Counted from the first letter of the stretch, positions 23,498 to 36,825 are shown. The stretch is 64,000 bases of DNA from Sternotherus odoratus (GCA_032164245.1 JAVMKO010000001.1:166151434-166215433); one strand, 5' to 3'. Program-made: numbers and translations. Notes: a model not told the origin generated them from the letters alone.

Positions 23498-25559
23498 TAT
23501 TTTGCAATATGTGTCACTTTTCAGAGCGCATGCCTCACTTTCTTGGCATCTGCATGTATAAGAAACTTTTTCACAACTTTGAGGCTCTGAGGACCATGCT
23601 AAATGGCCCCCACTCTAAAAAATTTTTTTGCCATTTTTGTCTAGCCCTAATTAAATGTACATATCCTGAGTTTCTCGTATTTAGAGGCTTGAGCAGAGGA
23701 TGTCTTTTTATTACATTTTATTAATATTTTGAAGACAACATTTTTATCTGTACATTAACATTCTTGCTGAAATCATGTTTGTGAATCTAATACCATCTAT
23801 ATTTACAGCAAATTTCTCTCTCACACACACCCCCCCGCCAATATTCATATATAGGCTAATAAGAGTGTACACACACACACACACATACACAGTTGCGTGG
23901 ATTTAACTAAATAGGTTTAAAATAATACTATTAAATAGGTGTGATTTCAGTGTTTAAAGGTGGCCTTGTATTAATGCATTCAGTTATCTCAAAGATGACA
24001 TACTGTGAGGTCTCCCGCCAAAAGTTTTACTTCTCATCCACAGGTGTGTCTGCGGTGACCAAATCTATTTAATGCCAGTGGCACCTGTCATGGACTTAAT
24101 CTCATCAACTAATTTTATGGAGGTAAAATTTAACCAAGCTTCTGCTATCAACAGCAGCAAAGATCCACAAGATTTTGTATTTCTCTCTTACAGAAGGATA
24201 AACAAACTACTTAGTCAATAAAAAGAAAAGTTCAGATTCTAGTTCTTAGCAGAACTGTTAGGTAGTTGTCAATTTAACAGCTTGCAGGATCAGCTAGTAC
24301 GGTATTTAAGAGAGCCCCAAAAGCCCCATTTTCATAATCCACCATCATGTTTACCACTTGCATTTAAAAGTGATACCACTTCCAGGCAGTATTTGGAAAC
24401 CTACCAAGTGTCAATCCATTTACCTTTCTGTACTTTCATTGTCTGTTTCCTTATGGGGGAAAAAAAATAAATAAAAATTAGTCACCAAAAAAAGCAATAC
24501 GGCTTTATTTTATTTCCGGAAAGGTCAGTAATGAGACTTTGGACAGTCCAGCATTTTTATTTCTCCTCTTTTAATCTCTTCTGCAGAGGTCACGCCTCCT
24601 CCCTGAGGTCCTGGCGGTGGCCCTAACATTACTGGAGTGACAAAGTTCTGCTGCTAGGGAGCTGAGTGGAGGGTTCTGGGGGCTATAGCCAGTGCACAGG
24701 CACAACTGGACCACTGTATGGCTAGCTCTGGAGTTCATCAGGCATGGGGATGGCCCCAGGGTCTTATCCACATAGGAAAATTCTGTCCTCCCTACTTGTG
24801 AGTGCCTCTCTTTACACACACAGTGTCATTTACAGGCACAAATCACGTGAACACGAAGCGAATAACTCACAAATACAAGGGCTCCCTATTTGCACACACT
24901 AAGTCTGTTTGTTTCAGGCCAATGGAGGACTCTGCATGTGCTCACAAGCACTTAAATACTGTTCGGGTCATTATTTATTGGTATTCCCCTCTGAGACTCT
25001 GGTACCTAAATTTGTTCTGTGTTCAGTGCCTAGCACAGTGGGATCCTGGTCCCTTACTGAGGCTCCTAAATACTACACTAAATACAAATAATATTAGTAA
25101 CTGTAGCACTTTCCCTTTGATTCTATTATTTCAGCATTTTGTATTTTTCATTCTTACAAATGAGAAAACCCACCCTACTCTGCTGGGATGGTGACATTAT
25201 ACCATAGGGTTGTACATGGTGATCTCGCTTAGGATACTGCATCAACTCACCATCATTCCCTATAGGTTACCTTAAGCACAGTGACACCAATGCATTTTTT
25301 GAGCATAGTGACAAAATGAACATAGAACAAAGCATGGCATGTCCTTTATTTTATTTACCATTCTTTTAACCAGGTAGTCTCCAGCTCAGACTACTAAGCT
25401 ATTGGGACAGGAGATAGGAGACACCCATCCCTCTCCCCCCACACTTACATCTCCCCCCCCAAAATCACCATTCTCCTGCCTTATTCCTAGCAGCATAGAC
25501 CTCACTTCCCAGGCATCTTTACCTTCGAGTTATTCATCCTTGATTCTTTAGTAAAGCTT
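23498..25559. other. Non-coding sequence with a SINE/LINE tail fragment
   Basis: A (CA)n run lies near 23868-23886. The part 24985-25095 (GTGCCTAGCACAGTGGGATCCTGG, then ACTGAGGCTCCTAAATACTAC) is a tail I know from amniote L2/SINE copies. No gene is supportable. Confidence 0.45.
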
Positions 25560-25916
25560 ACCACACACCCACAGGAGCCCAATTCACAGTTAACCCATAG
25601 AACTCATTGCCATGGAACCGGATGTTGTGGGAGTCAAAAGTATAACTAGATTTTTAAAAACCTAGTAAAATGCAAGGAGGATACATCCAGCAATGGCTAT
25701 TAGCCAAGATGGCCAGGGATGCAACCCTATCGGCAGGGTGATCCTAAACCTCTGACTGCCAGAAGCCAGTAGGAGAAGAGCAGGGTGGATCTCTCCACTG
25801 CCCTGTTCTGTACACTCCTGCTGAAGCTCTGGTATGGGCCACCATGGGAGACAGGATACTGGCCAGATGAACCACCGGTCTGACCCAGGATGGCAGTTCT
25901 TATGTTCTGAAACACA
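25560..25916 (+). mobile_element. L3/CR1 LINE 3' tail
   Basis: Ends GAACCACCGGTCTGACCCAG followed by GATGGCAGTTCTTATGTTCT, the diagnostic 3' terminus of L3/CR1-type LINEs. Upstream text (CATAGAACTCATTGCCATGG, AGACAGGATACTGG) fits the same 3' UTR. 5'-truncated and non-coding. Confidence 0.8.
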
Positions 25917-28159
25917 AAAGTACACAGCAGACAGATCTGTATTTGGCTTTTTGCTTACTGCCCCTGTGTTTTGAAGGAAGCTGTTGTGTTTTATGATTCA
26001 GCTCTCTGAATAAGCTTGCCCCACCAAGATATCAATCTGACACCTATACGGTCAGGTCTCCCAGATCTAGAATAGAGACCATAGTCCTCAATGTTATGAC
26101 ATTATGTGTGTTATGAGCACAATCTTTAATGGCACCGAAGATCCTCTAGCTGCAAACGACATCACATCTTAATCTCGCCAGCCCCTCACAGCAGGGAACC
26201 CCCTACAACAGCAGACTAGCTTCAGGTGGGGGAAGTCTTTAAAAGCTGCTTCACAGTTGAGTGCCAGCTACTGCCAGGCTCCTTCCCTCACTTTCACAAC
26301 ATTTAAAAGGGAGAAGAGCCAGAGACTCCACGGAGTCCACTAGGGCCTTCAGCCCAGATCCTCAACAGGTGTGTAGATACCCAACTCCCATTGAAACCAA
26401 CCTACTTTATGTAAAAAGTGCTCAGATAGTAGTGATGGACAGAAGTACAAATCCCTAGGACATACAATGTCTAAGTACAACGTGCCTCCCTGGTGTAAGG
26501 AGTTCCATGCTGCTAGCCCAAGTGAAGTCTGAAATAAATCAGCAATTTTGGGGAGATTTTCAAAGGCACGAAGGGCAGCTAGGCACCCAGCTCCCATGGG
26601 CTTTCAACTCTATTCCTTACCAAAATGTAGCATATTTGGTATATTTCAAGTAAATACTGGCATGCTGGCAATGTACTAGCATGTTAATTCTTATGCTGTT
26701 ATGGAAAAAGTTTGATTCAGGATTTGTAATAGAATGTACTCCAAAGCAACACATCCAAGGAAGCAAGAAAGATATACAAGCTGCTTATGAAAATCCTTTT
26801 ATTGTGGAAAGTGTTAAAGGCATCTTTAAATTGCTCCTTCCTGGCAGGGTGCACTAACAGTTTGCTTTCACCCACCATATTTCAGGTCAGGCTACGGGAA
26901 TTTTTACAATCCCTTTTTAAACTTTTTTTATTCAAATGGTGTCTCACACTTAGTTTTGAATTCTGCATGCACCCTAGAAGTGGCATTCTGGATCCTTTTC
27001 CAACTTGGCTTCTGCAGCAAAGCATGGAACATACAGTATTTAACTTCATGAAACTGCAATTATTAAAGGACCACTGCCACACACTGGCAAACTCAAATAT
27101 ATGTTCTCCTGAAGCCTTACTAACCTCTATCTCTGTGCCCCTCTTTACTGCTTACCAAATTATTTGTGTGGAAAGAGAAGGTCTCTGTTTTCAAAGCTGA
27201 TTTCTCTTTCTGCCTGATTCATTCAGTGTGTTGTACTATCCCTTTTGTGACATCAGCATTCATCATCCCCAAAACAGCTGTAGTGTCACAAAAACTAGAG
27301 TGACTAAGTCAGGCAGAAAGAAGGCTGGTTATGTAAAACCAAACCTAAATTGTTATACCATGAATATTTTTATAACAAGTCAGCAGTGAGTTGAAAAATA
27401 ATACAGAACAACTGTGAATTTGATGGGATTTTGATGTTCTAAAGAGCCACTGGTGTGCAGCTGTGGTTCTTCAATGACTCATTAGCTTCTGAAAAATTTT
27501 CCCTGCCATTTTAGGAGGACAGTAACAGTTCAAAGATAGTTAGCTACAGAAACCTACTCAAGGAGCATCACTTTGTCTCAATAGTACCCTTTCCAATTAT
27601 GTGATTAAACAGGTCTTAAAGAAATAGCTACAGTCTCACCTTTGTTAGTCATCTAACTCCAGCTTGTATTTATACCACATGGAAATTGGAGAAGAGAGTC
27701 TGCGGTGATCTCGGTTATCAGTGACACTCTGGCATAAAATTTCTCATCTAAAGAGCAAGGTCTCATCTCAGTCATTCTGCTCTCCTTCTAGAGTCTGAAT
27801 GACCAGTGACATCACATTCAAGCCATGTGAAAGGTGAATTCTGGTATCCGTTGTAACAGCTTTTGGGCAGATTTGTACACTCATGGTTTATATCATTTCT
27901 TTTACCTGATTACAGGCCCTTTAGGGTCCTACTTCAATGGCATTACTTTGCTTTTATATCTTTCCCTGCTACCTCCTAGCCCACTCTTCCCCCCCACACA
28001 CACACACACACCACACTTTTTAAAAGCGAAAATACTCATTAGCCTTTGTCTTCATTACACACTTCCCCAGAGCTATCTTTTGGGTTTCCTACATGCTGCA
28101 GTAAGGGCCTGATCCTAAGCCAATTGAAGTCAATGGGGAGGCTAGTGACCTGAATCAGG
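25917..28159. other. Non-coding sequence with MITE-like fragments
   Basis: At 26340-26400 and 26550-26600 are two opposed pieces of a common amniote palindromic repeat (CCCAACTCCCATTGAAACC; AGGCACCCAGCTCCCATGGG). The 137-codon frame at 26787-27200 has no recognisable domain and looks like chance. A (CA)n run lies near 27997-28011. Confidence 0.4.
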
Positions 28160-28350
28160 TTGTCCTGTGGCACCTTAAAGACTAACAAACACATCGGAGC
28201 ATAAGTTTTCGTGAGCGAATACCCACTTTGTCATTCCAATGAAGTGGGTATTAGCCCACGAAAGCTTATGCTTCAATACTTTTGTTAGTCTTTAAGGTGC
28301 CACAGGACTCTGTGGCTTTTGCAGATCCAGACGAACACAGCTACCCCTCT
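28160..28350. mobile_element. Palindromic copy of the hammerhead-like repeat
   Basis: The left arm starts TTGTCCTGTGGCACCTTAAA. The right arm is its inverse and extends further, to GGCTTTTGCAGATCCAGACG and GCTACCCCTCT. The right arm (plus strand) has stem II GTGGG/CCCAC, GAAA and AGC-TTAT-GCT followed by T, but the CTGATGA box has become CCAATGA. The arms meet near 28235. Confidence 0.8.
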
Positions 28351-29761
28351 CATTCTGGATCAGGTTAACACTGTGCTTGTTTGGCACCTACTTTTGAACA
28401 GTATTAGATTCATTTCTAGGTTTTTTTTGAGGTAACCAAGAATTATTTCATTCTCAGATCTGTTTGAAGCAGCCACCATTCTTTACCATGTTTGGGTCCC
28501 GTTTAGGTCAGAAGTTAAAAAAACTTCAATTCCAACTGTATCTTCCTGTGAAACACCAACTCCATAAATGTGAGGATACTGATGAAATATTGATGAAAAA
28601 ACAGTGTGGAAGATTGCTTCCCCAAATCCTCTAGGATCTGCCACTGATCTCAAAGCTTTAGTTAGTGGTATAAATAGTATCTCTTCTACTACCACAATGT
28701 ATTTAAGAATGTTAACAACAGATGACAAATGGTGCAAAAGTGTCAATTTTTAAATGGAATTAATTTCAACTGTTCATGATCACTGTCGTCTTCACTTTCT
28801 GCAACTATAGTAAAATGGTTTACTGACCGGAACGTTCACCAACACAGCTAATTACAACCAGGAAATGAAAAATACTTGTGGAAAATAATTTTTTATAAAT
28901 TTATAGTCAGGAGTTCTGGCACCAGAAACCTGGTTGTGAGACTTGTGATCTTCCAATGAGGTAAAAGAATCAGATCATGTGTCCTGGCTACCTAAGCAAA
29001 ACAGCTCAAATATCCACAAAGAAGTGCTTCCAAATAAGCTACAGCCCAAACTTTAATTCATTTGTTCAGAATTATGCACCATATAGAGAAAACAATGATC
29101 TGTTTGAGGACAACTTACAAATAATTCATTTGGTTCCACCTCATCTCAGTTACGTTCTCTGTAGTAGGGTTGGAACAAAACCATAATTGTGCCCGAGAGG
29201 GCTCATAAAATCTGCAAATGCCACTGCTGTTATAAAAGTACCTGAACACATTTTTTTTCCAGCATATTCCTTCCACTCTGCATCCATTTCCCTAGTTTTC
29301 TGTTTAGTGCAATATGGCCTTTTCTGACTAACCCTCTTAAGGCTTGCTTGTTCTTGGTTCGTACGCAAACCCATGAAATAACAGCCACAAAGTCAGAGTC
29401 CTTCTGTTTGCAAGAGAGAGCACTTTCAAAGCAAAAGGAAATTGCTGCCCACCTCTGGTTGTTCTTGGAGACTGAAGAATGCTTTATTTATAAACATTGC
29501 GTGTTATAGCTCCACATTTATCATCCCTGAATATTATCTGAAGCCATAGGATTCGAGTGCCTTTAGTGACTGTGATTTTCTCCTGAGTAACTCATTTACC
29601 TAAACAAGAAATGCAATATATTTGGAAAGTTGCAAATCTAGAGTCAGTGGGCTGGTTCTTTGCCACTTGGCACTTTGTGGAGACATACATCTGGGCAAAG
29701 TGGGTCCAAAATGATGCCAGATCAGACCGATTGGATTCTACATGCACTGTGCACAGGTGAG
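28351..29761. other. Unique non-coding sequence
   Basis: No supportable gene, RNA or repeat beyond short homopolymers. Confidence 0.45.
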
Positions 29762-29960
29762 AAGGAAGGATGGTGCAACCGTTAGGGAAAAAGCCTACGA
29801 CTTGGAGGCAAAGGTGCCATGTCCTACTCAATGGCCAGTGTCCTGTGCGACTTTGGACAAGTCACAGCCTCGGTGTCAATTCCCTGTCTGCATAAAGGGA
29901 ATAATAGTACTACCTTACCACAGGAAGTGATGTGAGGATAAATACACTTATGATTGTGAG
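29762..29960 (+). repeat. MIR/CORE-SINE-like element
   Basis: In order: GATGGTGCAACCGTTAGGG, CTACGACTTGGAGGCAAAGG, CTGTGCGACTTTGGACAAGTC, TTCCCTGTCTGCATAAAGGG, GTGAGGATAAATACACTTATG. This is the order of a tRNA-derived SINE with a CORE-like centre. Diverged. Confidence 0.65.
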
Positions 29961-30817
29961 GTGTTCAGATACTATGCGTGGAAGTTGCTACACGAGCTAC
30001 AAGACTGTGGAAAACTGGGGCCTCAAAAATATTGTGTTTTGCATCTTTGCTTATTTGAAAAGCTGCTGTTAAAAAGGATCCTGTAGTACTTGGCAAAGTA
30101 CAAGCTTGTATTTTTATTCAAGGAATCAAAACACCAAAGATTCACTCCACAATAGAGACCCTCTCACGAGCTTGTATCTCTCTGGGTTTGTTGGTGAGGC
30201 CAGAGTGAGTCTGAATGTTCAACGGCACAGAGGTTATAGCTTCTGCCAGAGAGCAACCTAGATAGGTCAGTGTGATAGAATTAGGCCTCTTAAATAAGCT
30301 TTTAGAGCTTCTCAGCAAAATTAAGGGAGGTGCGTATGCATGCGCATACTTCATTTATTTCAGAGTGTCATTTAATCTTCTGTGCCAATTTACTGATATA
30401 TCCTTTATCATCATATAGCATCTGGTCGATAAGGGTCCAATTTCCTCTATTAGCACAGACTGAATTCAGAATACAATTGCAGTCTAGGTGCTAATGAATG
30501 ATGCTTATAAGTATCCATTGCTAAAGCCAGTGAAACATTCAAGAAAGGTACTGCCTACTTGCATTGCCTTTGATTTCATTAAGGGCTACAGTGGCTCAGC
30601 ACCTCTGGAAATCAGGCTAAAAGGGTAAGTGTTCTATAACCAGTTCATTCTCTTAAGCGTTTTCTTCTCGAGGAAGAAAACAGTAATATACCTGAGAAGT
30701 CTTGGTCTTATCGTTTGGATGGCACTAGTGGCAGAGAATTCTTCAGATACATGAATGGTGCAATTATTTGAGTATCTGCTGAAATCTTTAGACTTTTTCA
30801 CAAATAAAACAAACAGA

Positions 30818-30922
30818 TTCTTAGCCCACGAAAGCTCATGATCCCCAAGATCTGTTAGTTTATAAGGTGCTACAAGACTCTGTCGCTTTTGCAGATCCAG
30901 ACTAACATGGCTACCCCTCTGA
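30818..30922 (+). mobile_element. Truncated copy of the hammerhead-like repeat
   Basis: Begins within stem II (TTAGCCCACGAAAGCTCATG) and continues through GTTAGTTTATAAGGTGCTAC, AAGACTCTGTCGCTTTTGCA and AGACTAACATGGCTACCCCT. The CTGATGA side is absent, so this copy cannot form the full core. Confidence 0.75.
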
Positions 30923-32284
30923 ATCGGATTCAAGCTTATCCTAGAGAATTTCAGTTTTCTTGTTTTCCAATATCCATAAATTTGGGAACCCTATTGATTC
31001 CAGAATAGTTTTTTCAAAAACAGATGCTAATAAAGCATTTTGATGTAATGACTGACCTTCAACCCAGGTGATCAGCAGGATATGAACCTCAGAGCTTTAG
31101 CATCAAAGCACAGATCTTTACTAGTTCAGATAAAGGAGTTACGCCCTTAACAGCCAGCTATCTCCCTGTAGTGGCAGGTCCACGTGGAAGAGATGACACA
31201 CTTTCGAAGCATATTGCATGATTAGTTAGTATTTGAATATGAAATTCTAGGTTAGTTTATCCTGATACTATATTTGAATGATAAAACACTCAATAGTTTG
31301 ACAGGACACCTCAATTTGAGGTGACCCGTTATACTAGGCTATTGTAGTTTTGACTCGTTATCTGAAAAGTTTCAGCTTGCTAACTATGAAAATTCATAAC
31401 TTTAACACAACTGATGTTCTCACAGCTTGACTTATTTCATTCATCAAAATTGAGTCTAAAAAGAGAAAAAACAAATCTGAAAACCATAGCTGCATTGTTC
31501 CTTACCGTATGCAAGACTAAGAAATTATTCCACAAATTGCACTATTACATTGAATTGCTTGACAAATTTATAGTAATAGCAAGACACTAAGATAAAGCAT
31601 AAGGTGACAAATTTAGCATTTGTTTTCCAGCTCCATTCTGTGTGCTTTGTTCCTTATACTTGATGTTGCAGTCATACTATTTTTACACAGCATTTCCCGG
31701 TTTAAATAAAAGTATCTGAAGGGCCAATGGAGCTTTTAAGTTTTATGATCTGGATCTGTTTGGCTTGATGCCATCAACCTGGAACTCAGCTGCCCTAATT
31801 GGTGGATGAAAATTTAATTCCAAAGCTAAAAAGTGCTTCAGAGTCCCTTCCATCTCTCTAACTTCAGAGATGGATCTTTTTTTTTTAAAGAAAGATGAGG
31901 AAATTCTACTCAGCTTGCACAAAAGAAATAAATGCTCAGGCATTTCAAATGACTCTTGTTTTACTTAAAACTTGGCCTACTCCTTAGCTCTCAATGAGAT
32001 CTAGAAAACAAGCGGAGAGAACAAAATCACTTCAGCTATTACTGAATTTGCCAGAGTTGGAATATGGGTGGGTAAGAGGTTTTAGGCTCATGTACTTGCC
32101 AAAGCAAAAGTTTTCTTCATACCATGCCAGGTTAGCCAGCAGAACCCACACTGAGATGCATTTGAGACCAAGAGCTTAGGAAGATTCAATAAGAGGGTTA
32201 CCTCATTAGTTAAATGGATAAGATCATCCCCAGTTACAATACTAACATTCTGAAAAGCTTTGGAAGGGACACAAACGGTAAAGT
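30923..32284. other. Unique non-coding sequence
   Basis: No supportable feature. Confidence 0.45.
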
Positions 32285-32445
32285 TTCAGCTTGTAAACCA
32301 GCCTCTAATTCTTTGGAGTGAGGAGAAAACTTCCCTTGGGGGCAGGCTATCCCATAGCTGCCTAAAGCAGGATTCCTCTTTCTGAATCATCTGGTACTGG
32401 CCAGTCACACTGGCTTGAGCCAGTGTGGCAATTCCGACTGGGTGC
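32285..32445 (+). mobile_element. L3/CR1 LINE tail fragment
   Basis: Phrases AGGAGAAAACTTCCCTTGGG, GCAGGCTATCCCATAGCTGC and CATCTGGTACTGGCCAGTCA belong to the L3-type 3' UTR. The terminal TTATGTTCT motif is lost. Confidence 0.6.
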
Positions 32446-34344
32446 CGATGTAGCAACAAACACGGCTGAACTATCGGTCTTCAGTCTTTCAACAAAATTT
32501 GCTTCTAGGCCCCTGGCCTATACTTCTTAATTTCTCTCATTTGCTTCTGCAAAGCATTTTGCAATGCCATTTGTGTGAAAGTCATTATGCAAAGTAAAGT
32601 TGTATTGCATATAGTTTTCCCCTCCCCCAAGCATTAAAATTTCATTAAGAACAATGGGAGCCCTGTGCTTGCAGGAAGGGTAGATACTGGAGCTGAAATC
32701 CAGATCCAAATGCATAAATTCTCCCAAGACTCACCAGATCCTCCGGGGGAGGGGACATTTACAAGTGACTGTTCCCTTCGTTAGTAACTTTTAATTTCAG
32801 CGTGCTATAAAGTACATTATAGGCAGCATGACTTGACAGGCAGCATGCCTGAATTTCTCCTTCCATCTCAAAATGTTGTTCTACAATATCCTGATGGCCC
32901 TTCTGGTTTTAAACTAGAGAGTATATGATTCACAATTCATCTAGGAATAGATCACTTGGCTTTACTCCTCAGTCTGAATTCCATAGCAGACCTCCGCCAA
33001 TGCAAATAGAGATACTCTCAGGGATCTGTATTTATGAGACCATAGGTCTGCATAAACTAAAATAAGGAGAGAGTCATAAGTGCATTAACCCATCAGCAGT
33101 ATTTGCACATTATACATCTTTAATATGGCTGTTGCTTATATCTGGAAGTTTTCAATAGAAAAATGACTGCTACAAGTCTAACCTTTGCAAATCAAATAAA
33201 AATATGGTGGAATTTAGAGAGGTTTGGCACATTGGGGAAAAAAAAATCTGAAGTTTTTACTTGTTCCCTGGTATGAGAACTTGGCATTTTGAAGAGACAA
33301 AAGGCAAGAAAATCCTGGAATAGAACTGTGGGTTTAAAGAAAGCACAGCTCAGAGTTTTAAGATTTAAACGCTGTGAATAGGAAATTAGCCTCCAAAAGC
33401 AGCTATCCAGGTTTTTTTTTAAGTCGTGTAAACCTATTTTCTGATTAGAAAGCCCTGAACTGAAAGGCCATGGCTCCTGGTTGGAAAATCATCAATGAAT
33501 ACCTTTTAACGTTCTCCCTCATTACTCGCTGTAGCAACACTGCCAGAGTTTACGAAGTAGTTGAACTCGCACAGCCATGTGCCAGCGGTGCTTCAACATG
33601 CTTCGCTGCCGCCCACAGGCGAAATGGAAACCAGACTGGAACCTCTCCAGAGAGTCTGCAATTAATTAAGACTGAAAGGGAGCTCTGAATAACCCTTTTG
33701 TGGAGCAAAATACACACAGTCAAAACCCAGCTGACACACACAACAAAACGGACTTCATGGTTTCTTATGAGAAAACCGTTAAATGGTTTGAGAAAAGAAG
33801 AAACACTTTGTTCAAGTCACTAGTGTGAATGCAATATATTCAGATTACAAAGCAGAACTCCTCAGTTATAAATATCATATTACTTTATCCCTGGGTAACC
33901 AGGTGTACAAGAGCCAGTAATAACACATTAGGCTTTAAGTTAGCATCCAGTACCGACTATTACTTATTCTTTTTTGTAAGGCTCAGATATCAGCAATGTT
34001 TTCCAATTCAGCAGGCACCAAGGACAGTCTCATCGCCTGATACACTGCTATGGTGCATTTGGAGTTCTTGACTCATGTTATTCTGTTACATAAATGGGTC
34101 TTTTTAAATGAATACAGAAGTTTAACAAAAGGAATGTGTCCCCTTTTGCAGTGATCAGATGCCCTCTCTCTTCCAGAGTCAGAAGACCACGTTGAAGGGC
34201 AAGATCAATCAATCACAGGTTGGTTAAATATTCCAGCATTAGGAAACAAAACATGCCACATTTGGGATTTAGGAAAAGTGAAATTTAAAAATCTTCCCTA
34301 AAGCTAGAAAAATCTGGAGGAAAATCCCAGTCCTAACCCCGAGT
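32446..34344. other. Unique non-coding sequence
   Basis: No supportable feature. Confidence 0.45.
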
Positions 34345-34430
34345 GAAGTTCTATGGCCTGTTACAGGCAGGAAATCAGATTACATGGTCCTAATGGTCTC
34401 TTCTGGCCTAAAGTCTTGAACCTATAATGT
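34345..34430 (+). mobile_element. CR1 3' tail fragment
   Basis: Contains GGCCTGTTACAGGCAGGAAA, CAGATTACATGGTCCTAATG and GTCTCTTCTGGCCTAAAGTC, the 3' end of CR1-type LINEs. Confidence 0.65.
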
Positions 34431-35583
34431 AAGCCTGTCTATTATGCACAGTCCATGCCTGTTAATATAGGACCCTGAAAAGGCAGATTGACGAGTTACT
34501 ATGGTGCTCATGAAAGTGATACTGTTAATGCTGGCTAGAGAAAGCAGGATGCAAGCAGCACATGAAGGCCTGGCCCAAAGTCCATGAAAAATCAATGGAA
34601 AGGCTCAGGGTCAGTCTCAGACTGTGCAGCCTCTCTCAGACCCTGATCCAAATCCCACTGCAGTCAGCAAGAGGTGTTTGGATCAGGCCCTCAGCGCTGT
34701 CAACACACCCTGAGCCATTCTGCAGCTCTCTCGAGAGGAGACAATGAGTTTACTTGTTACTTGTGGACCTAATGCAGGATTTGAACAGAGGACTCCATAG
34801 GGGAAAGACGGCCACCGGCAAGAAATGTTGCTGGACCAATCTAAGCAGCCTGAATTAGTACCACTGCTAACATCCAACATGCAGGAAATATAAAACTATA
34901 TTATATGAAAGCATAAATAGCATAGTCATTTTCCATGCATGTGTGTCAGTTCTCAAACCAAATAAATTCCAGCGAACATACTGTACCTTCTCTAAGATCT
35001 CAAAACAACTGTACCTTATTTTCCTTCGTATTTTGACAGCAGCTATGATGGACTTTTCCAAATTCAGCTCCATCCTCCTAGAAATCTGCATGTCAGGCTT
35101 GTTAAATCTTTTACAAATTCTACTACATAACTGCCTCGCTTCCAGAACAAATAATAATTGTATCTTGCAACCTAAAAGAAAACTAAAGCCTTGTCTTTCG
35201 ATTGCTATCCCTCCACAACCTTCAGCTTTAATTGCTGGGTAAGTAGCCCCCTGCCATAGGTGCTGGAACTGGGGGATCTGGGGGGTGCTGCTGAAGTGGA
35301 TTCCATTATATACAGGGATTAGTTTGGTTCAATGGCTCTCAGCACCCCCCCAACACCTGCTGTTGCCTTCATGGCTTCAGCGCATGTCAATTCAGTTCCT
35401 CGCTGCCCGCTGTTTTATAGCTGGCTTGGTGGGGCTCAGCTATTCAGAGAGGGATCGGTGATATTCAGGACCCTTCAGTGAATCTTTACCCCCAGAATGG
35501 CACTCCCAGCATTAGTAGTCTTCTCCTCCACCCCGCCCTTCTCTATTTTTAACCCTGTCCAGCCTCCCTTACCCAACTGGGCC
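34431..35583. other. Unique non-coding sequence
   Basis: No supportable feature. Confidence 0.4.
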
Positions 35584-35591
35584 AGACTGGG

Positions 35592-36077
35592 CAGGGCCGG
35601 CGACAGGGGGGTACTACGGGTAGAGCTGTACCAGGCCCTGCACTTTAGGGGGGCCCTGGTACAGCTCTACCCGTAGTCATCCGGCGCGGCTCTCCTCCGG
35701 ACGAGCGCGCGTGTCCCCGGCCGAGCAGTGAGCCCGGCCGGCGGGAGCGGCTCAGTCCGGGGGGGGGGGGGGAAGGGCAGGCGGGGGGGGGAGAAAGGGC
35801 GGCTCACGCCGCTCCCGGGCTCTCGCTCCCGCTGCGGGAGCGCCGGCTGGGCAGGGGGGGGGCGGCTGGGCTTCCTCCCCCAGGCACTGTCAGCTAGGGG
35901 GGGGCGCCGGCTGGGCTGGGGGGGCCCCCAGCCGCTGTCGGCTGAGCTGGGCGGGGGCCGGCTGGGCTGGGGGGGGGGGCCCAGCCACTGTCGGCTGGGC
36001 TGGAGGGGGCCCGGCTGGGCTGGGGGGGGCCCAAACTATCAGAGTAGGGGGCCCCCAAATTTCTGTCGCCGGCCCTG
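35592..36077. mobile_element. GC-rich non-autonomous hAT element
   Basis: Termini CAGGGCCGGCGACAG and CTGTCGCCGGCCCTG are perfect inverted repeats. They are flanked by an identical 8-bp duplication, AGACTGGG, at 35584-35591 and 36078-36085. Near the left end a long hairpin (GGGTAGAGCTGTACCAGGCC with its complement near 35653-35676) is visible. The interior is very G-rich with repeated GGCTGGGCTGGGGGGG units. No transposase. The 116-codon frame at 35728-36078 is low-complexity. Confidence 0.9.
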
Positions 36078-36252
36078 AGACTGGGTCTTGGTCAGGGTGA
36101 CTGCAAGGACATTTGGTGTTCCTTTCTTGTCCCTTCATTTCATAACCGGGTCAATAGCCTTTTATTGCCCCCAAACTCAAAACTTAGCTGTATTTTAGCC
36201 AAGATTCCCCACAGCATCACAGAACAAATGCACATGAGGCCTGGCCCATTCA

Positions 36253-36495
36253 AGTTGTCTACACTAGAAGCACTACAGTTATGCCACTGTAGTGTTTCCA
36301 AAGGGATCTTCCAACACTGTGGTAAATCTACCCCCTTAGAAGGTGGTAGCTAGGTCACTGGAAGAATTCTTCCATCAACCTAGTGCTGGCTGCACTGGGG
36401 CTTAGGCAGACTTAACAATGTCTTGGGGTGTGAATTTTTCATACCCCTGAATGTTGTAGCTGGGTTGACCTAACTGTCCAGCATAAGCCAGCTCC
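36253..36495. mobile_element. MITE-like fragment
   Basis: Starts AGTTGTCTACACTAGAAGCA and ends near GTTGACCTAACTGTCCAGC. The inner piece GGTGTGAATTTTTCATACCCCTGA is a palindrome. The ends are incomplete and no target duplication is clear. Confidence 0.5.
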
Positions 36496-36684
36496 TTGCT
36501 TTGGAACTAATGCCATCAGAGAGCACTGTCCCCTGTGGAGCGCTCAGGCAACTCTGGGCTGTTCTTTTCCCATTTCACCAATGGATGTCAACAGTAAAGT
36601 CTACTCTCTAGGGCTTCAGGCCTCAAGATCCACACAAATCTTAGTAATGATTGGCAGCTCCTATTGTGCTGATCAATTGTCTCA

Positions 36685-36825
36685 TTGTTTCTTTGTACTC
36701 TCTGCCTGTATCCTTGGGACAGAGGCTATCCTTTGGTTCTGTGGCTGTACAGGCCTAGCACAATGGAATCCTGTTGTGTAACTAGGGATCCTAGATGCTA
36801 TAATAATAATAAATGATAATAGAGT
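36685..36825 (+). repeat. SINE/LINE tail fragment
   Basis: TGTACAGGCCTAGCACAATG, GAATCCTGTTGTGTAACTAG and a terminal ATAATAATAAATGATAATA-type run match a known amniote retroposon tail, also seen at 24985-25095. Confidence 0.55.

Noticed and set aside
26787..27200. 137-codon frame in unique sequence
   Set aside because: No domain, no codon bias that I can see, no splice context; likely chance in AT-rich DNA.
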